NCBI GenBank assembly: GCA_902479135.1
Contig: CABSNU010000009.1
Span: forward strand, 9,748 to 73,747
From: an uncultured Collinsella sp.
GTDB taxonomy: Bacteria; Actinomycetota; Coriobacteriia; Coriobacteriales; Coriobacteriaceae
DNA: 64,000 bases
Direction of reading: 5' to 3'
Position numbers and translations under genes: made by a program. Shown in pieces: positions 1 to 9,881 of this stretch. The notes below the pieces were generated by a model. It was not told where the DNA came from, did not search any database, and saw only the letters and a program-made list of their open reading frames with translations. How positions within the stretch are numbered: position 1 is the first letter of the stretch; each line of letters begins with the position of its first letter.

Positions 1-1158
1 GCCGTTCTTGCCAATGTAGGCAGGCAGCTCGACCATGGCGTCGTAGGGCATGTTGGGGATAGCGCCCTTGTTCTCGCAAATGACCAGGAAGCGCTGCTTG
101 GTGTCGTTCTTCAGAGCGATAGCCAGGTCGGCAATCCAGTCGCCGTGGCTGCCCGCATAGAACGTGCTCTCGTCGATCTCGCCCGTCTTCTCGTAGTGAT
201 CGATACCATCAAAGAGGTTCTTCTCGCGCGTCTCCTCGACCTCGTTAGCACGGGTGCGCTCGGGGTTGGAATGCTCGACGAACTCCTTCTGCTGCAGGTA
301 GTAGTTCAGATACGTGTTGGGCAGGTACTCCGGGAAGCACTCCATGATCTCGTACTCGCCCTTCCAGACGTAGTACCAGCTGCCCTTGGTGTGGCGGTTC
401 TGCTCGGGGTGCTCGTCGGTGGCCTCCTCGGGCTTCTTTGCCATGAGCGAGCCCATGCCCTTGAGGTAGGAGTCGGGCAGCAGAATCTGGTGCTCCTTGA
501 TGTACTCGCGCAGCTGCGGGAGCACCTCCTCGCCCTTGTGGCGAATCGAGGTGAACCAACCAAAGTGGTTGAGGCCAAAGTAATCGTACTCGACGTCCTT
601 CTTGTCGATATCGAGTGCGGCGCAAACCACGTCGATAATCGCGATCGGCATGTCGCAGATGTTGATGATGCGAGCGTTGGGACGCAGCACGCGGCAGCCC
701 TCAGACACGATGGCAGCGGGGTTGGAGTAGTTGAGAATCCAGTAGTCCTTCTTGGCGTACTTCTCAACGTCATCGATCAGCTCGACCATGGGGAAGATGG
801 TGCGCATGCCGTAGGCAAGGCCGCCGCAACCGCAAGTCTCCTGACCCACGCAGCCGTGACGCAGCGGAATCTTCTCGTCCTGCTCGCGCATGGCGTAGCC
901 GCCCACGCGCATCTGGGCAAACACGAAGCTCGCGTCGGTAAAAGCCGTCTTTTTGTCGGTGGTCACCGTGAGCTTGATGTCCAGGCCGAGGTCCTCGTGC
1001 AAAATCCAGTCCACGAGCACGCCGATCTTGCGCTGGCGCTCCTCGTTGATGTCGTACAGGCGAATCTCGTCAACGTCGAGCTCGTCCTTGCGCAGGGCGA
1101 TGGACTTGACGATGCCGGGGGTAAAGGTGGATCCGCCACCACACAGAGTAATGATCAT
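1..1158 (-). CDS. 6-phospho-alpha-glucosidase, GH4 family (3' end cut by window edge)
   Basis: It would hydrolyse 6-phospho-alpha-glucosides delivered by the PTS, using the NAD+ and divalent-metal mechanism of glycoside hydrolase family 4 in the cytoplasm. The N-terminus is an NAD-binding Rossmann segment (MIITLCGGGSTFTPG). About 386 codons are present. Later family motifs visible are GQETCGCGG, NYSNPAAIVSE, NICDMPI (metal-ligand Cys) and NHFGWF (metal-ligand His). The start is the ATG at 1158, with a GGAG site lying inside the end of the preceding EIICB gene only 3 bp away, so the two are translationally close. The C-terminus lies beyond position 1. The tight pairing with an alpha-glucoside-type EIICB supports a MalH/GlvA role rather than another GH4 specificity. 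GlvA-type enzymes, as I recall them, usually read CGPGG where this one has CGCGG. Confidence 0.9.
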   Translation of the reverse strand, partial: MIITLCGGGSTFTPGIVKSIALRKDELDVDEIRLYDINEERQRKIGVLVDWILHEDLGLDIKLTVTTDKKTAFTDASFVFAQMRVGGYAMREQDEKIPLRHGCVGQETCGCGGLAYGMRTIFPMVELIDDVEKYAKKDYWILNYSNPAAIVSEGCRVLRPNARIINICDMPIAIIDVVCAALDIDKKDVEYDYFGLNHFGWFTSIRHKGEEVLPQLREYIKEHQILLPDSYLKGMGSLMAKKPEEATDEHPEQNRHTKGSWYYVWKGEYEIMECFPEYLPNTYLNYYLQQKEFVEHSNPERTRANEVEETREKNLFDGIDHYEKTGEIDESTFYAGSHGDWIADLAIALKNDTKQRFLVICENKGAIPNMPYDAMVELPAYIGKNG

Positions 1159-1161
1159 TGT

Positions 1162-2772
1162 TTACTGCTCCTTCTCAATTGCGTTTTCGACCTTGTCGCG
1201 CATCTCGGCGACCTTCATGCCAAAGATGATCTGGATATTGTTGCCGTTGCGGTTGATGCCGCTGTTGGGCACGTGGTTGATGAGGTTCTCATCGATGAGG
1301 TCCGGGTTCTTAACGTTCACGCGAAGACGCGTAAAGCAGTTCTCGAGCTCCTCGATGTTGCCCTTGCCGCCAAGACCTGCGACCAGGTCGGCAATACCTG
1401 CATCGACGCCCTCTGCGGGAGCTGCGGCAACAGCGCCCTGCTTCACCGCGACAGACGCGGCGGCCTCGCCCTCGGCAACGGACTCGGCGAGCTCGGACTC
1501 CTCCTCGCGACCAGGCGTGTGGAGGTTGAGCTTCTTAATAAGGAAGGTGAAGAGGAAGAAGTACAGCGCGGCGTTGACGACTCCAAGCACCAGCATAACC
1601 GGCCAGTTGGTCTTGTCGACACCAAGAACCAGGTTGGAAACCACGATGTTGATGATGCCGCCTGCAGTCGAAGCGGGCACGGAGAGGACCTTGAGCAGGA
1701 CCAGGAAGATGCCGGAAAGAACCGAGTGAACGACAAAGAGCACGGGAGCGGCAAAGACAAAGAGGAAGTCCATGGGCTCGGTGACGCAGGAGAGCACGGC
1801 GGTGATGATCAGCGGGATGATAACGGCCTTGGTCTTATCCTTGTTCCCCTTGTAAGCGGTGAAGATAAAGGCGAGACCGATACCGATGTAGGGCCACAGG
1901 TTGTTGAAGGTGTAGCTGTTGAAGTAGGTGCTATCGGAGAAGGGCTGGCCCGTCATTGCCATCTCGGCGACACGGATGGGATAGGCGCCGGCGATAACCT
2001 GATCACCCAGCGTCAGGGTGCCACCCACATCGGAGAACTGGAACGGAGTGTAGATGAGGTGGTGCAGACCGGTGGGAACGAGCAGCTTGTTGAGCATGCC
2101 GTAGATAAACAGACCGATGTTGCCCGACTCCTTAATGATGCCGGCAACGGAGGAGATGGCACCCTGAACCGGAGGCCAAACGATGCAGAAGCCAGCGCCC
2201 ATGATCCAGGAGATGATGATCAGGAACGGAAAGCGAACGCCCGAGAACATCGAAAGGGCAATGGGGAACTGCTTGTTCGAGTACTTGTTGAATACGGCAC
2301 CGGTGATGCAACCAAGAATGATGCCGCCAAACACGCCGGTATCGAGCACCTGAATGCCCATAACGGTGCTCTGGCCGGTTCCGGTAAGGCCGAGCATGCC
2401 GCTCGCTTCGGCAAGAGAGCCGGTGGCGTTGAGCACGATGTTGTTAGCCTGCAGGAACAGGAAGAACGACATCAGGGCGATCAGCGAAGCATGGCCCTTG
2501 TTCTTCTTTGCCATGGCGCCGGCGATGCCCACGCAGAACAGAATCGAGAGGTTGTTGATGATAAACATCAGCGACTGGTAGACAACGGCGCCCACGAGCT
2601 GGAACGGACCGGAGCCCAGTACGGGGATCAAGGCGCAAATGGTCTTGTTGGTCAGAATAATGCCCACGATGAGCAGAATGCCGGCAACCGAGAGATACAT
2701 CATCGGCTGGACGATTGACTTCGCGAACACCTCCAACGGCGCTTTGAAATTGAACTTCTTTTTTGCGGTCAT
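1162..2772 (-). CDS. PTS EIICB, alpha-glucoside (maltose/GlvC-MalB) type
   Basis: Membrane permease that imports and phosphorylates an alpha-glucoside such as maltose. The EIIC domain fills roughly residues 10-420 with about ten hydrophobic segments; VTEPMDFLF is the typical EIIC signature near the substrate site. A charged, Ala/Glu-rich linker leads to a C-terminal EIIB domain whose NCFTRLRV motif holds the phospho-accepting cysteine. No EIIA domain is fused, which fits the separate EIIA gene upstream in the same operon. I place the start at the ATG at 2772 (MTAKKKF), preceded by GGAAGGGGAG at good spacing; an in-frame upstream start at 2799 lacks this. It is followed 3 bp later by the GH4 gene. 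Substrate identity is inferred from the GH4 partner and family resemblance. Confidence 0.9.
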   Translation of the reverse strand: MTAKKKFNFKAPLEVFAKSIVQPMMYLSVAGILLIVGIILTNKTICALIPVLGSGPFQLVGAVVYQSLMFIINNLSILFCVGIAGAMAKKNKGHASLIALMSFFLFLQANNIVLNATGSLAEASGMLGLTGTGQSTVMGIQVLDTGVFGGIILGCITGAVFNKYSNKQFPIALSMFSGVRFPFLIIISWIMGAGFCIVWPPVQGAISSVAGIIKESGNIGLFIYGMLNKLLVPTGLHHLIYTPFQFSDVGGTLTLGDQVIAGAYPIRVAEMAMTGQPFSDSTYFNSYTFNNLWPYIGIGLAFIFTAYKGNKDKTKAVIIPLIITAVLSCVTEPMDFLFVFAAPVLFVVHSVLSGIFLVLLKVLSVPASTAGGIINIVVSNLVLGVDKTNWPVMLVLGVVNAALYFFLFTFLIKKLNLHTPGREEESELAESVAEGEAAASVAVKQGAVAAAPAEGVDAGIADLVAGLGGKGNIEELENCFTRLRVNVKNPDLIDENLINHVPNSGINRNGNNIQIIFGMKVAEMRDKVENAIEKEQ

Positions 2773-2871
2773 AGCGGTACTCCCCTTCCTTTTCCGCAAA
2801 TTAAGACAGATGTGCCCTAGACAAGACCGTGAGCCTTGCCTTATATCAATCGATGTATGGACACGTTATGC

Positions 2872-3738
2872 CTAGAGACCAGGTTCTCCAAGCAGGTTAA
2901 CAATGTGATATGCGAGATAACTCTTCTCGGCATCGGTAACGACAACGTTATAGGTAGACGACAAGTGGGCGGCTATAGCGTCCGCGCACGAGAACGCGCA
3001 CGGATACGCCGTTTCATCGATTCGGAACAGCGCGTCGCCATTGATTTGCCCGGCCGCGGGATCGAGCGCTCGCTGTGCGAAAAACTGCAGGTGGCGAACG
3101 AAGCGTTCGTAAGGCAGCGAGGTGTCGTCGAGGGTCGTGGCATAGCGCTCAGAAACAATCGCGAGCACGTCGCGAACAAGCTGGACCGAGATGATGAGAC
3201 GGTCGGAGCGTTGCGGCATGGTGGCGTTGACGATATGCAGCGTAATAAAACCCTGCTCTTCTTCGCTCATCTGGATGCCCATATACTCCTTGATAATCTG
3301 CAGCGCACGGCCCGCAAGCGCATACTCCTTGCGATAGAACTGCTGGATCTCGAGCAGCAACGGATTCTCACAGGAGACGCCCTTGCGCTCACGCTCCAAA
3401 GCAAGGCTGATATGGTCTGCGAGAGCAATGAGAATCTTGTCGTTGACATCAACATTGAGCTCTCGACGGAGCATCTGAACAATGTCCTCGGAAATCACGA
3501 GGTTGACGGTGGGGATGGACTCTAAAAGATGTGCCAAGCGGTCGATCGTACGCGAATCCTGAGAAGTGCCCTCCTGCAGCGCATAGGTCTTTTCGACCGA
3601 TGCTTCATCGATAGCGTCGCCGGCATGACGGCCAAAGCAGAGGCCTCGACCGATGACAATGAGCTCGGAGCCATCGTCCGAAGTGACCATTGCGACGTTA
3701 TTGTTGAAAACTCGCTTGATAACCACGGTACCCACCAC
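2872..3738 (-). CDS. BglG/LicT-family transcription antiterminator
   Basis: RNA-binding antiterminator controlled by PTS phosphorylation. The N-terminal about 60 residues form a co-antiterminator (CAT) domain (IKRVFNNNVAMV is typical), followed by two PTS regulation domains: PRD1 near residues 65-170 with LVISEDIVQML and LADHISLALER, and PRD2 near 175-280 with FITLHIVNA and YLAYHIVNLL. The conserved PRD histidines are visible in these motifs. At 288 residues it is full length. The start is uncertain: GTG at 3738 gives MVGTVVIKR, but family members usually begin at VIKR, so a second GTG 12 bases downstream is equally possible. It sits 6 bp after the EIIA gene and about 100 bp before EIICB. The likely target is a RAT-like hairpin in the leader near 4338-4373. 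Confidence 0.9.
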   Translation of the reverse strand: MVGTVVIKRVFNNNVAMVTSDDGSELIVIGRGLCFGRHAGDAIDEASVEKTYALQEGTSQDSRTIDRLAHLLESIPTVNLVISEDIVQMLRRELNVDVNDKILIALADHISLALERERKGVSCENPLLLEIQQFYRKEYALAGRALQIIKEYMGIQMSEEEQGFITLHIVNATMPQRSDRLIISVQLVRDVLAIVSERYATTLDDTSLPYERFVRHLQFFAQRALDPAAGQINGDALFRIDETAYPCAFSCADAIAAHLSSTYNVVVTDAEKSYLAYHIVNLLGEPGL

Positions 3739-3744
3739 AAGAAT

Positions 3745-4257
3745 TTACTCGGAAAGCCAGACGACAGGCTCTTTAACAGCAACAGGGCCGGAAGCATGCT
3801 CACGAAGAGTCGACTTCTCCGAACGCTCGCACACAATAACGAAGACCGTAGGATCGAAGCCGGCGGCGCGGACCGCTTCGAAATCGACCTCGACGAGGGG
3901 CTGGCCCGCGTCGACATGGTCACCCTGAGCAACAAGCGCATGGAAGCCCTTGCCCTCAAGTTTAACAGTGTCGATTCCGATATGCAGCATCACCTGAGCA
4001 GAGCTGTCGTCGGACATGATGCCCAGCGCGTGCTCAGTCGGAAACAGCGCCGCGACGGTACCGGAGACAGGAGCGCACACCGTTCCCTCTTGGGGAACCA
4101 CGGCAACGCCATCGCCCACGGCACGGCTGCTAAAAGCGGGATCATTGGTTTTTTCTAGGTGAACAAGCTCGCCGGAAACAGGAGCGAGGATTTCGAACTC
4201 GGAAGTTGCAGTCTTCTGCTCATCCGAACCGCCCATCAGGCGAGAAAAGAAACCCAT
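3745..4257 (-). CDS. PTS glucose-type EIIA (Crr-like)
   Basis: Soluble phosphocarrier that passes phosphate from HPr to EIIB. The sequence shows the EIIA-Glc fold signature: ILAPVSGELVHL, VCAPVSGTVAALF, then MLHIGIDTVKLEGKGF, where the His of HIGIDTV is the phosphorylation site. The 170-residue length is right for a stand-alone EIIA-Glc. The chosen ATG at 4257 (MGFFSRLMG) follows AAGGGA with normal spacing; in-frame starts further upstream lack a better site. It is the first gene of the operon EIIA, antiterminator, EIICB, GH4. Besides serving the adjacent EIICB it could serve the MurNAc EIIBC at 34.6-36.1 kb, which also lacks an EIIA domain; that is inference. Confidence 0.9.
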   Translation of the reverse strand: MGFFSRLMGGSDEQKTATSEFEILAPVSGELVHLEKTNDPAFSSRAVGDGVAVVPQEGTVCAPVSGTVAALFPTEHALGIMSDDSSAQVMLHIGIDTVKLEGKGFHALVAQGDHVDAGQPLVEVDFEAVRAAGFDPTVFVIVCERSEKSTLREHASGPVAVKEPVVWLSE

Positions 4258-4337
4258 GGTGGCATGTCCCTTCATAAATATAGCCCAACCAAAATCAAGC
4301 GAATGCATCCATAGAGACACACCCGTTCAAAGACTTT

Positions 4338-4400
4338 GGTTAGGCCCACGTCCGAGGGACTCGGTAACCTTCCGCATTTCTTTTTACGGGGATTATTGTA
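4338..4400 (-). promoter_or_regulatory. Promoter -10 and RAT-like antiterminator hairpin for the PTS operon
   Basis: On the minus strand a TACAAT -10 element (4400-4395) has only a weak -35. About 15 bases after the predicted transcript start lies GGAAGGTTACCGAG, then TCC, then CTCGG and a trailing GGGCCTAACC (4373-4338). The order of a GGA start, GTTACCG, a short stem, CGG and a closing ACC resembles the RAT element bound by BglG/LicT proteins, whose gene is second in this operon. I do not see a clear overlapping terminator stem, so the RAT assignment is tentative. Confidence 0.4.
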
Positions 4401-4477
4401 GGCAACAGCAAAGCCAGAATAGTCATTATGACCGGTGAGCGGTATTTATTCTTCGATAAACGGTATTTAAGCGGCAC

Positions 4478-4520
4478 TTAGGGACGTTCCTTTCCCGCCG
4501 GCACCCAGAGACGCTCCTTG
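4478..4520. repeat. Degenerate GGAACGTCCC/GCCGGCA element
   Basis: Contains GGCACTTAGGGACGTTCCTTT and GCCGGCACCC, resembling the hairpin at 20427-20472 but with decayed arms. It lies just downstream of the flavodoxin/ferredoxin gene on the minus strand and may be a worn terminator or member of the same repeat family. Confidence 0.35.
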
Positions 4521-4537
4521 CAGCAATTTCGTATGCG

Positions 4538-5299
4538 CTAGATGAAGAGCTCGCATTCCTTCCGCACGACGCAAACCTTGCTCAGCATCTGGGAAACAGC
4601 GGATAGCTTGTTGAGATCAAGCTTGCGAGCGCCTCGCGGACATACGGCGATGCAGCGCATGCAGGAGATGCACGCCTCGCCAGCTGCTCGCTTGGGGTCG
4701 CCCTTGTCGATAGCACAAACGGGGCACGCCGCGGCGCATGCACCGCAGGAGACGCATCCCTCTGTTGCCTCGGGTGCCATGCGGTGACCTCTGGCTTGTT
4801 TATAAGGACGATTGCCGGGGATAGAGGGCTCGGACGCATCCTCAGCCAACAGCTTTTGCTGAATTTGCTGCGCAAACTCTGCGAGCTGCGCCGCATCCTG
4901 CGCATCCGGTCGCCCAGCAGCAAACTGTCGCGCAACGGAATGTTCTGCAATGGCTGCAACCGCCGCGATCACCCGGAATCCCGCATGCTTCGCAACGTCC
5001 TCCAACTCTACGAGCGTGTCCTCAAACGCGCGGTTTCCGTATACACAAACCAAAACAGTCCGAGCCCCGTTGCCGCGCACCATGCCCAACCGGTCAGCCA
5101 CCACAGCCGGGATTCTACCGGCATACGCCGGCACAGAGATTACGGCCACGTCGTCCTCAGTCATCGAGACAGCGCTGAAATCTAGCCAGCTATCGGTCAG
5201 ATCGACGGTAACGGTATTCTTGTCCAGTGCCCCGGCCACAAGGCCAGACACCTTCCGCGTTCCACCCGTCGGACTAAACACAATTTCGAATACGCTCAT
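4538..5299 (-). CDS. EFR1-type flavodoxin-like protein with two 4Fe-4S clusters
   Basis: Likely an electron carrier. Residues 1-150 look flavodoxin-like, with an FMN phosphate loop FSPTGGTRK near residue 9 and a PAYAGRIP stretch near residue 57. Residues about 180-235 carry two ferredoxin motifs, CVSCGACAAACP and CISCMRCIAVCP, each able to hold a 4Fe-4S cluster. This architecture matches the EFR1 family of anaerobes. At 253 residues it is complete. The ATG at 5299 follows GGAGGGTG. It stands alone on the minus strand with its own AT-rich upstream region, so the partner enzyme cannot be told from context. Confidence 0.85.
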   Translation of the reverse strand: MSVFEIVFSPTGGTRKVSGLVAGALDKNTVTVDLTDSWLDFSAVSMTEDDVAVISVPAYAGRIPAVVADRLGMVRGNGARTVLVCVYGNRAFEDTLVELEDVAKHAGFRVIAAVAAIAEHSVARQFAAGRPDAQDAAQLAEFAQQIQQKLLAEDASEPSIPGNRPYKQARGHRMAPEATEGCVSCGACAAACPVCAIDKGDPKRAAGEACISCMRCIAVCPRGARKLDLNKLSAVSQMLSKVCVVRKECELFI

Positions 5300-5851
5300 C
5301 GAGGCACCCTCCTCCTACGCCCGGCAACGCGTCAAGCCGTTTTCACATTCAGACAGAGTATACGGCGCGTGGGATCCCCGTTTTGGTGCACCAAACACCC
5401 CAATGCGCCCACCCTGCGCTGTCTGCCTCTTCGTTTTGTATAAATTACGGTACAGATTGTATATATTTACGGGATACCGCCGCGTTCTCCTGAGGTACCC
5501 CATCCTGGCCCGTGCAAAAAACGGAGTATTCTGCAACGTGACCGCGCCAGCACCGCCGCGGGTGGGCAAAACTGTAGGGCGCCGTATCATTCTAAGTCCC
5601 AACATGGCGAGAATGACGCGCCCCTGCTCCGGAAAACGGCGAAATCTGACCCGGAACGCTCGCTAGGGATATCCGAAGGCCACCGTTGGCGACGTCGAAT
5701 CATATGCAGACAACTCGAACTGCAGAATACTCCAAAAAATGCACGGCGCACCCCATAGGACCCATTGCTGCATGGCGGAAAATAGGTCCTCAGCATCCCC
5801 CAGATGCATTCCCGAGAAAATCACGTTTGAATTAGCGATGGACACGGCAAA
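5300..5851. other. Intergenic region without a convincing gene
   Basis: About 550 bases with no ORF showing protein-like composition. Positions 5430-5475 are markedly AT-rich (TTTGTATAAATTACGG, ATTGTATATATTTACG) in an otherwise GC-rich stretch and probably hold the promoter of the flavodoxin/ferredoxin gene, which reads leftward. The rest shows nothing I can name. Confidence 0.5.
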
Positions 5852-5886
5852 CAAAAAGGGCCCGAGCGTTGTTTGCTCGGGCCCTT
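5852..5886 (-). terminator. Rho-independent terminator of the DEAD-box gene
   Basis: A perfect 12-bp stem AAGGGCCCGAGC / GCTCGGGCCCTT (5856-5867 and 5875-5886) with a 7-base loop is followed on the minus strand by TTTTTG, 33 bp past the helicase stop codon. Confidence 0.9.
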
Positions 5887-5918
5887 AGCTTGTCTCACGC
5901 TAGCGCGCGATGCGCATC

Positions 5919-8168
<2,250 letters not shown>

Positions 8169-8431
8169 ATGTTGTTGTTCCTTATCTGCACGCGCGATGG
8201 ACGCGGCATGCGGCCGCGCGGGCGTGCTTGGTAGTGCGCTAATACATACAAAAACGGGTGCGCACAGAGAGGACGTTGCTCAGCACGCTGGCGATCGCTT
8301 TGGCAGCTCTATCACGCGCCGTCCAGACGCAGCAGCTCTAAGCGATGGAGCAGATTCGCCGCCGGTTAGTATACCCGTACTCCGTATGCCCCCACGTAAA
8401 CCACAGATGACGAGGCGGGTCTGGGCCAATT
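8169..8431. other. Upstream region of the DEAD-box helicase
   Basis: No gene seen. On the minus strand a TATACT hexamer near 8367-8372 and a TATGTATTA stretch near 8240 are possible -10 elements; no convincing -35 accompanies either. Long leaders are common for cold-inducible helicases, but no named RNA structure is recognised here. Confidence 0.35.
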
Positions 8432-8569
8432 GTCTCAATCTGTAACATCTACAGGGCAAATCTTCCTCTACGTGTTACAGATCGAGACAAACGGTCGACA
8501 CGGTTCACAAACGTCTCAATCTGTAACAGTTATCGAGTAAAATCGGTCCTAATTGTTATAGATCAAGAC
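8432..8569. repeat. 57-bp inverted-repeat array A (2 units)
   Basis: Units at 8432-8488 and 8513-8569, separated by 24 bp. Each is exactly 57 bp: left arm GTCTCAATCTGTAACA, 25-bp loop, right arm TGTTACAGATCGAGAC. The right arm of the second unit is degenerate (TTATAGATCAAGAC). It lies upstream of the FHA gene. Confidence 0.95.
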
Positions 8570-8635
8570 AGAGGGGGATTTCCGTCCAGTCCAAACCAAA
8601 TCTCTCGGTCTTCCTGCAATTTCGAACATGTGGCC

Positions 8636-8641
8636 TATAAT
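8636..8641 (+). promoter_or_regulatory. -10 element of the FHA gene
   Basis: Perfect TATAAT about 105 bases before the GTG start, just after repeat array A. No good -35 is visible. Its position argues against starting the protein at the upstream ATG (8628), which would lie inside the promoter. Confidence 0.5.
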
Positions 8642-8747
8642 GTTGCTTTGGTTACGCTACATATTGCGCAGCCATTTAATACGTCGCCCACCGGGGCCAT
8701 TAATTCCTATCGCCTTATTGGCTAGGAAGCAATCAAAGGAGGTATCC

Positions 8748-9710
8748 GTGGCAGCAGAGACACCTTGCTCGGTCCTCTATAACGATATTCGCTCGTTCGG
8801 CGGTCTTAGACATCTCGAGATCGCCCGAATGCTCATCAATGGAAACTCTTATCTCGGCAGTACCCTGCTCGAGAAATGCTCTTCCAACCGCTCGTATCTC
8901 ACCCGTTACATCGTCCATCGCGAGCCTGACCAGTGCGCGCCCGCCATCTACAGCGACTTTGCCGTCACCACGCTCAATCTTTCCGCGGCAATCTGCAGCA
9001 AGCTCGGCGGCGGCGAGTCCGCCTATCAGGCAATCGCCGAGCACTATCGCGGCCCAGCCGCCAACGAAATGATGTCGGCTCTCGCCAGCTACAAGCTGGA
9101 CAGCCGCCTATATGCAAATGCCCTCAATCACATCGACAACTTTGACGGCAATGCCGTGCGCGAGAAGAGTACGCTTTACCTTATGCTCTTTGTGGCAACG
9201 GGGGCGCTCGCTGACCCCATCCAAGGCGTGGCCACCGTCGAGCGCTTTTGCGACAGCAAGACAGGCGGGCACTTTGGCACCACCGAAACTACCGTCGGAC
9301 GTGGCTTTATGAGCAGCCTGGAGCAGCCGCGCACTGTCGCCCCCAACCTCGGTCTGCTCAGAACCCATGCCGACAACTGCACCGACATGCAAATCCATCC
9401 CCTCACACGCGATCCGCGCGGCACGGTAATTGGGTCCTTGCCCAAAACCTCGCCCAGCATCACCGATGTAGGCGCTGATGCATCGCGCGAGCATCTCCGC
9501 ATTTGGCTCGAAGGCGGACACTGGTACGCCCAGGGCCTTGGGTCGACCAACGGCACAGTGCTCGAATCGGGCGCGGGCGACGGCGATATCGTAATCGAGC
9601 CACCGCGCGACCAACGCGAGCCCGGCAAAATCTATCCCCCGGTGGAAATCGAAAACAGCGACCGACTCCATTTGGGTCTCTACACGACGTTCCTTGTCAT
9701 TGTGGACTAA
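8748..9710 (+). CDS. FHA-domain protein, paired with a Ser/Thr kinase
   Basis: A 320-residue protein whose C-terminal about 85 residues form a forkhead-associated phosphothreonine-binding domain: VIGSLPKTSPSITDVG, SREHLRIW and GLGSTNGTVLESG contain the FHA signature R..S..H...N. The first about 220 residues match no domain I recognise; they look helical, with two cysteines and no membrane segment. The start is the GTG at 8748, preceded by AAAGGAGG at ideal spacing; an in-frame ATG at 8628 overlaps the promoter. A strong terminator follows, then the kinase gene 170 bp later. FHA proteins commonly read the output of such kinases, so this is probably the partner or substrate of the kinase at 9882; that is inference from context. 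Confidence 0.85.
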   Translation: MAAETPCSVLYNDIRSFGGLRHLEIARMLINGNSYLGSTLLEKCSSNRSYLTRYIVHREPDQCAPAIYSDFAVTTLNLSAAICSKLGGGESAYQAIAEHYRGPAANEMMSALASYKLDSRLYANALNHIDNFDGNAVREKSTLYLMLFVATGALADPIQGVATVERFCDSKTGGHFGTTETTVGRGFMSSLEQPRTVAPNLGLLRTHADNCTDMQIHPLTRDPRGTVIGSLPKTSPSITDVGADASREHLRIWLEGGHWYAQGLGSTNGTVLESGAGDGDIVIEPPRDQREPGKIYPPVEIENSDRLHLGLYTTFLVIVD

Positions 9711-9713
9711 CGC

Positions 9714-9750
9714 GGGCGGCGATCGAAAAACGGTCGCCGCCCGTCTTCTG
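9714..9750 (+). terminator. Rho-independent terminator after the FHA gene
   Basis: Stem GGGCGGCGA / TCGCCGCCC (9714-9722, 9734-9742), then GTCTTCTGTCTTCT, right after the FHA stop codon. Confidence 0.75.
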
Positions 9751-9800
9751 TCTTCTACCTTCTGCGTCGTAAACGACAATACTCAGGGGCTTATGCTGAT

Positions 9801-9837
9801 GGTGCGGCTATCATAGTAATTTACCGATAGCCGCACC
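9801..9837 (+). promoter_or_regulatory. Perfect 12-bp inverted repeat upstream of the kinase
   Basis: GGTGCGGCTATC (9801-9812) and GATAGCCGCACC (9826-9837) enclose 13 AT-rich bases (ATAGTAATTTACC). It lies 45 bp before the kinase start. With no T-run it is more likely an operator or a leader hairpin than a terminator. Confidence 0.5.
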
Positions 9838-9881
9838 GCCAACGTATACGCGCGGCAACCCATGCCAGACAAAGGAACGCC

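Noticed and set aside
145..2718. Long plus-strand ORF (857 codons) opposite the PTS EIICB and GH4 genes
   Set aside because: It is the shadow of two well-supported minus-strand genes; its composition (Val/Leu/Asp/His-rich) matches no domain and GC-rich codon bias explains its openness.
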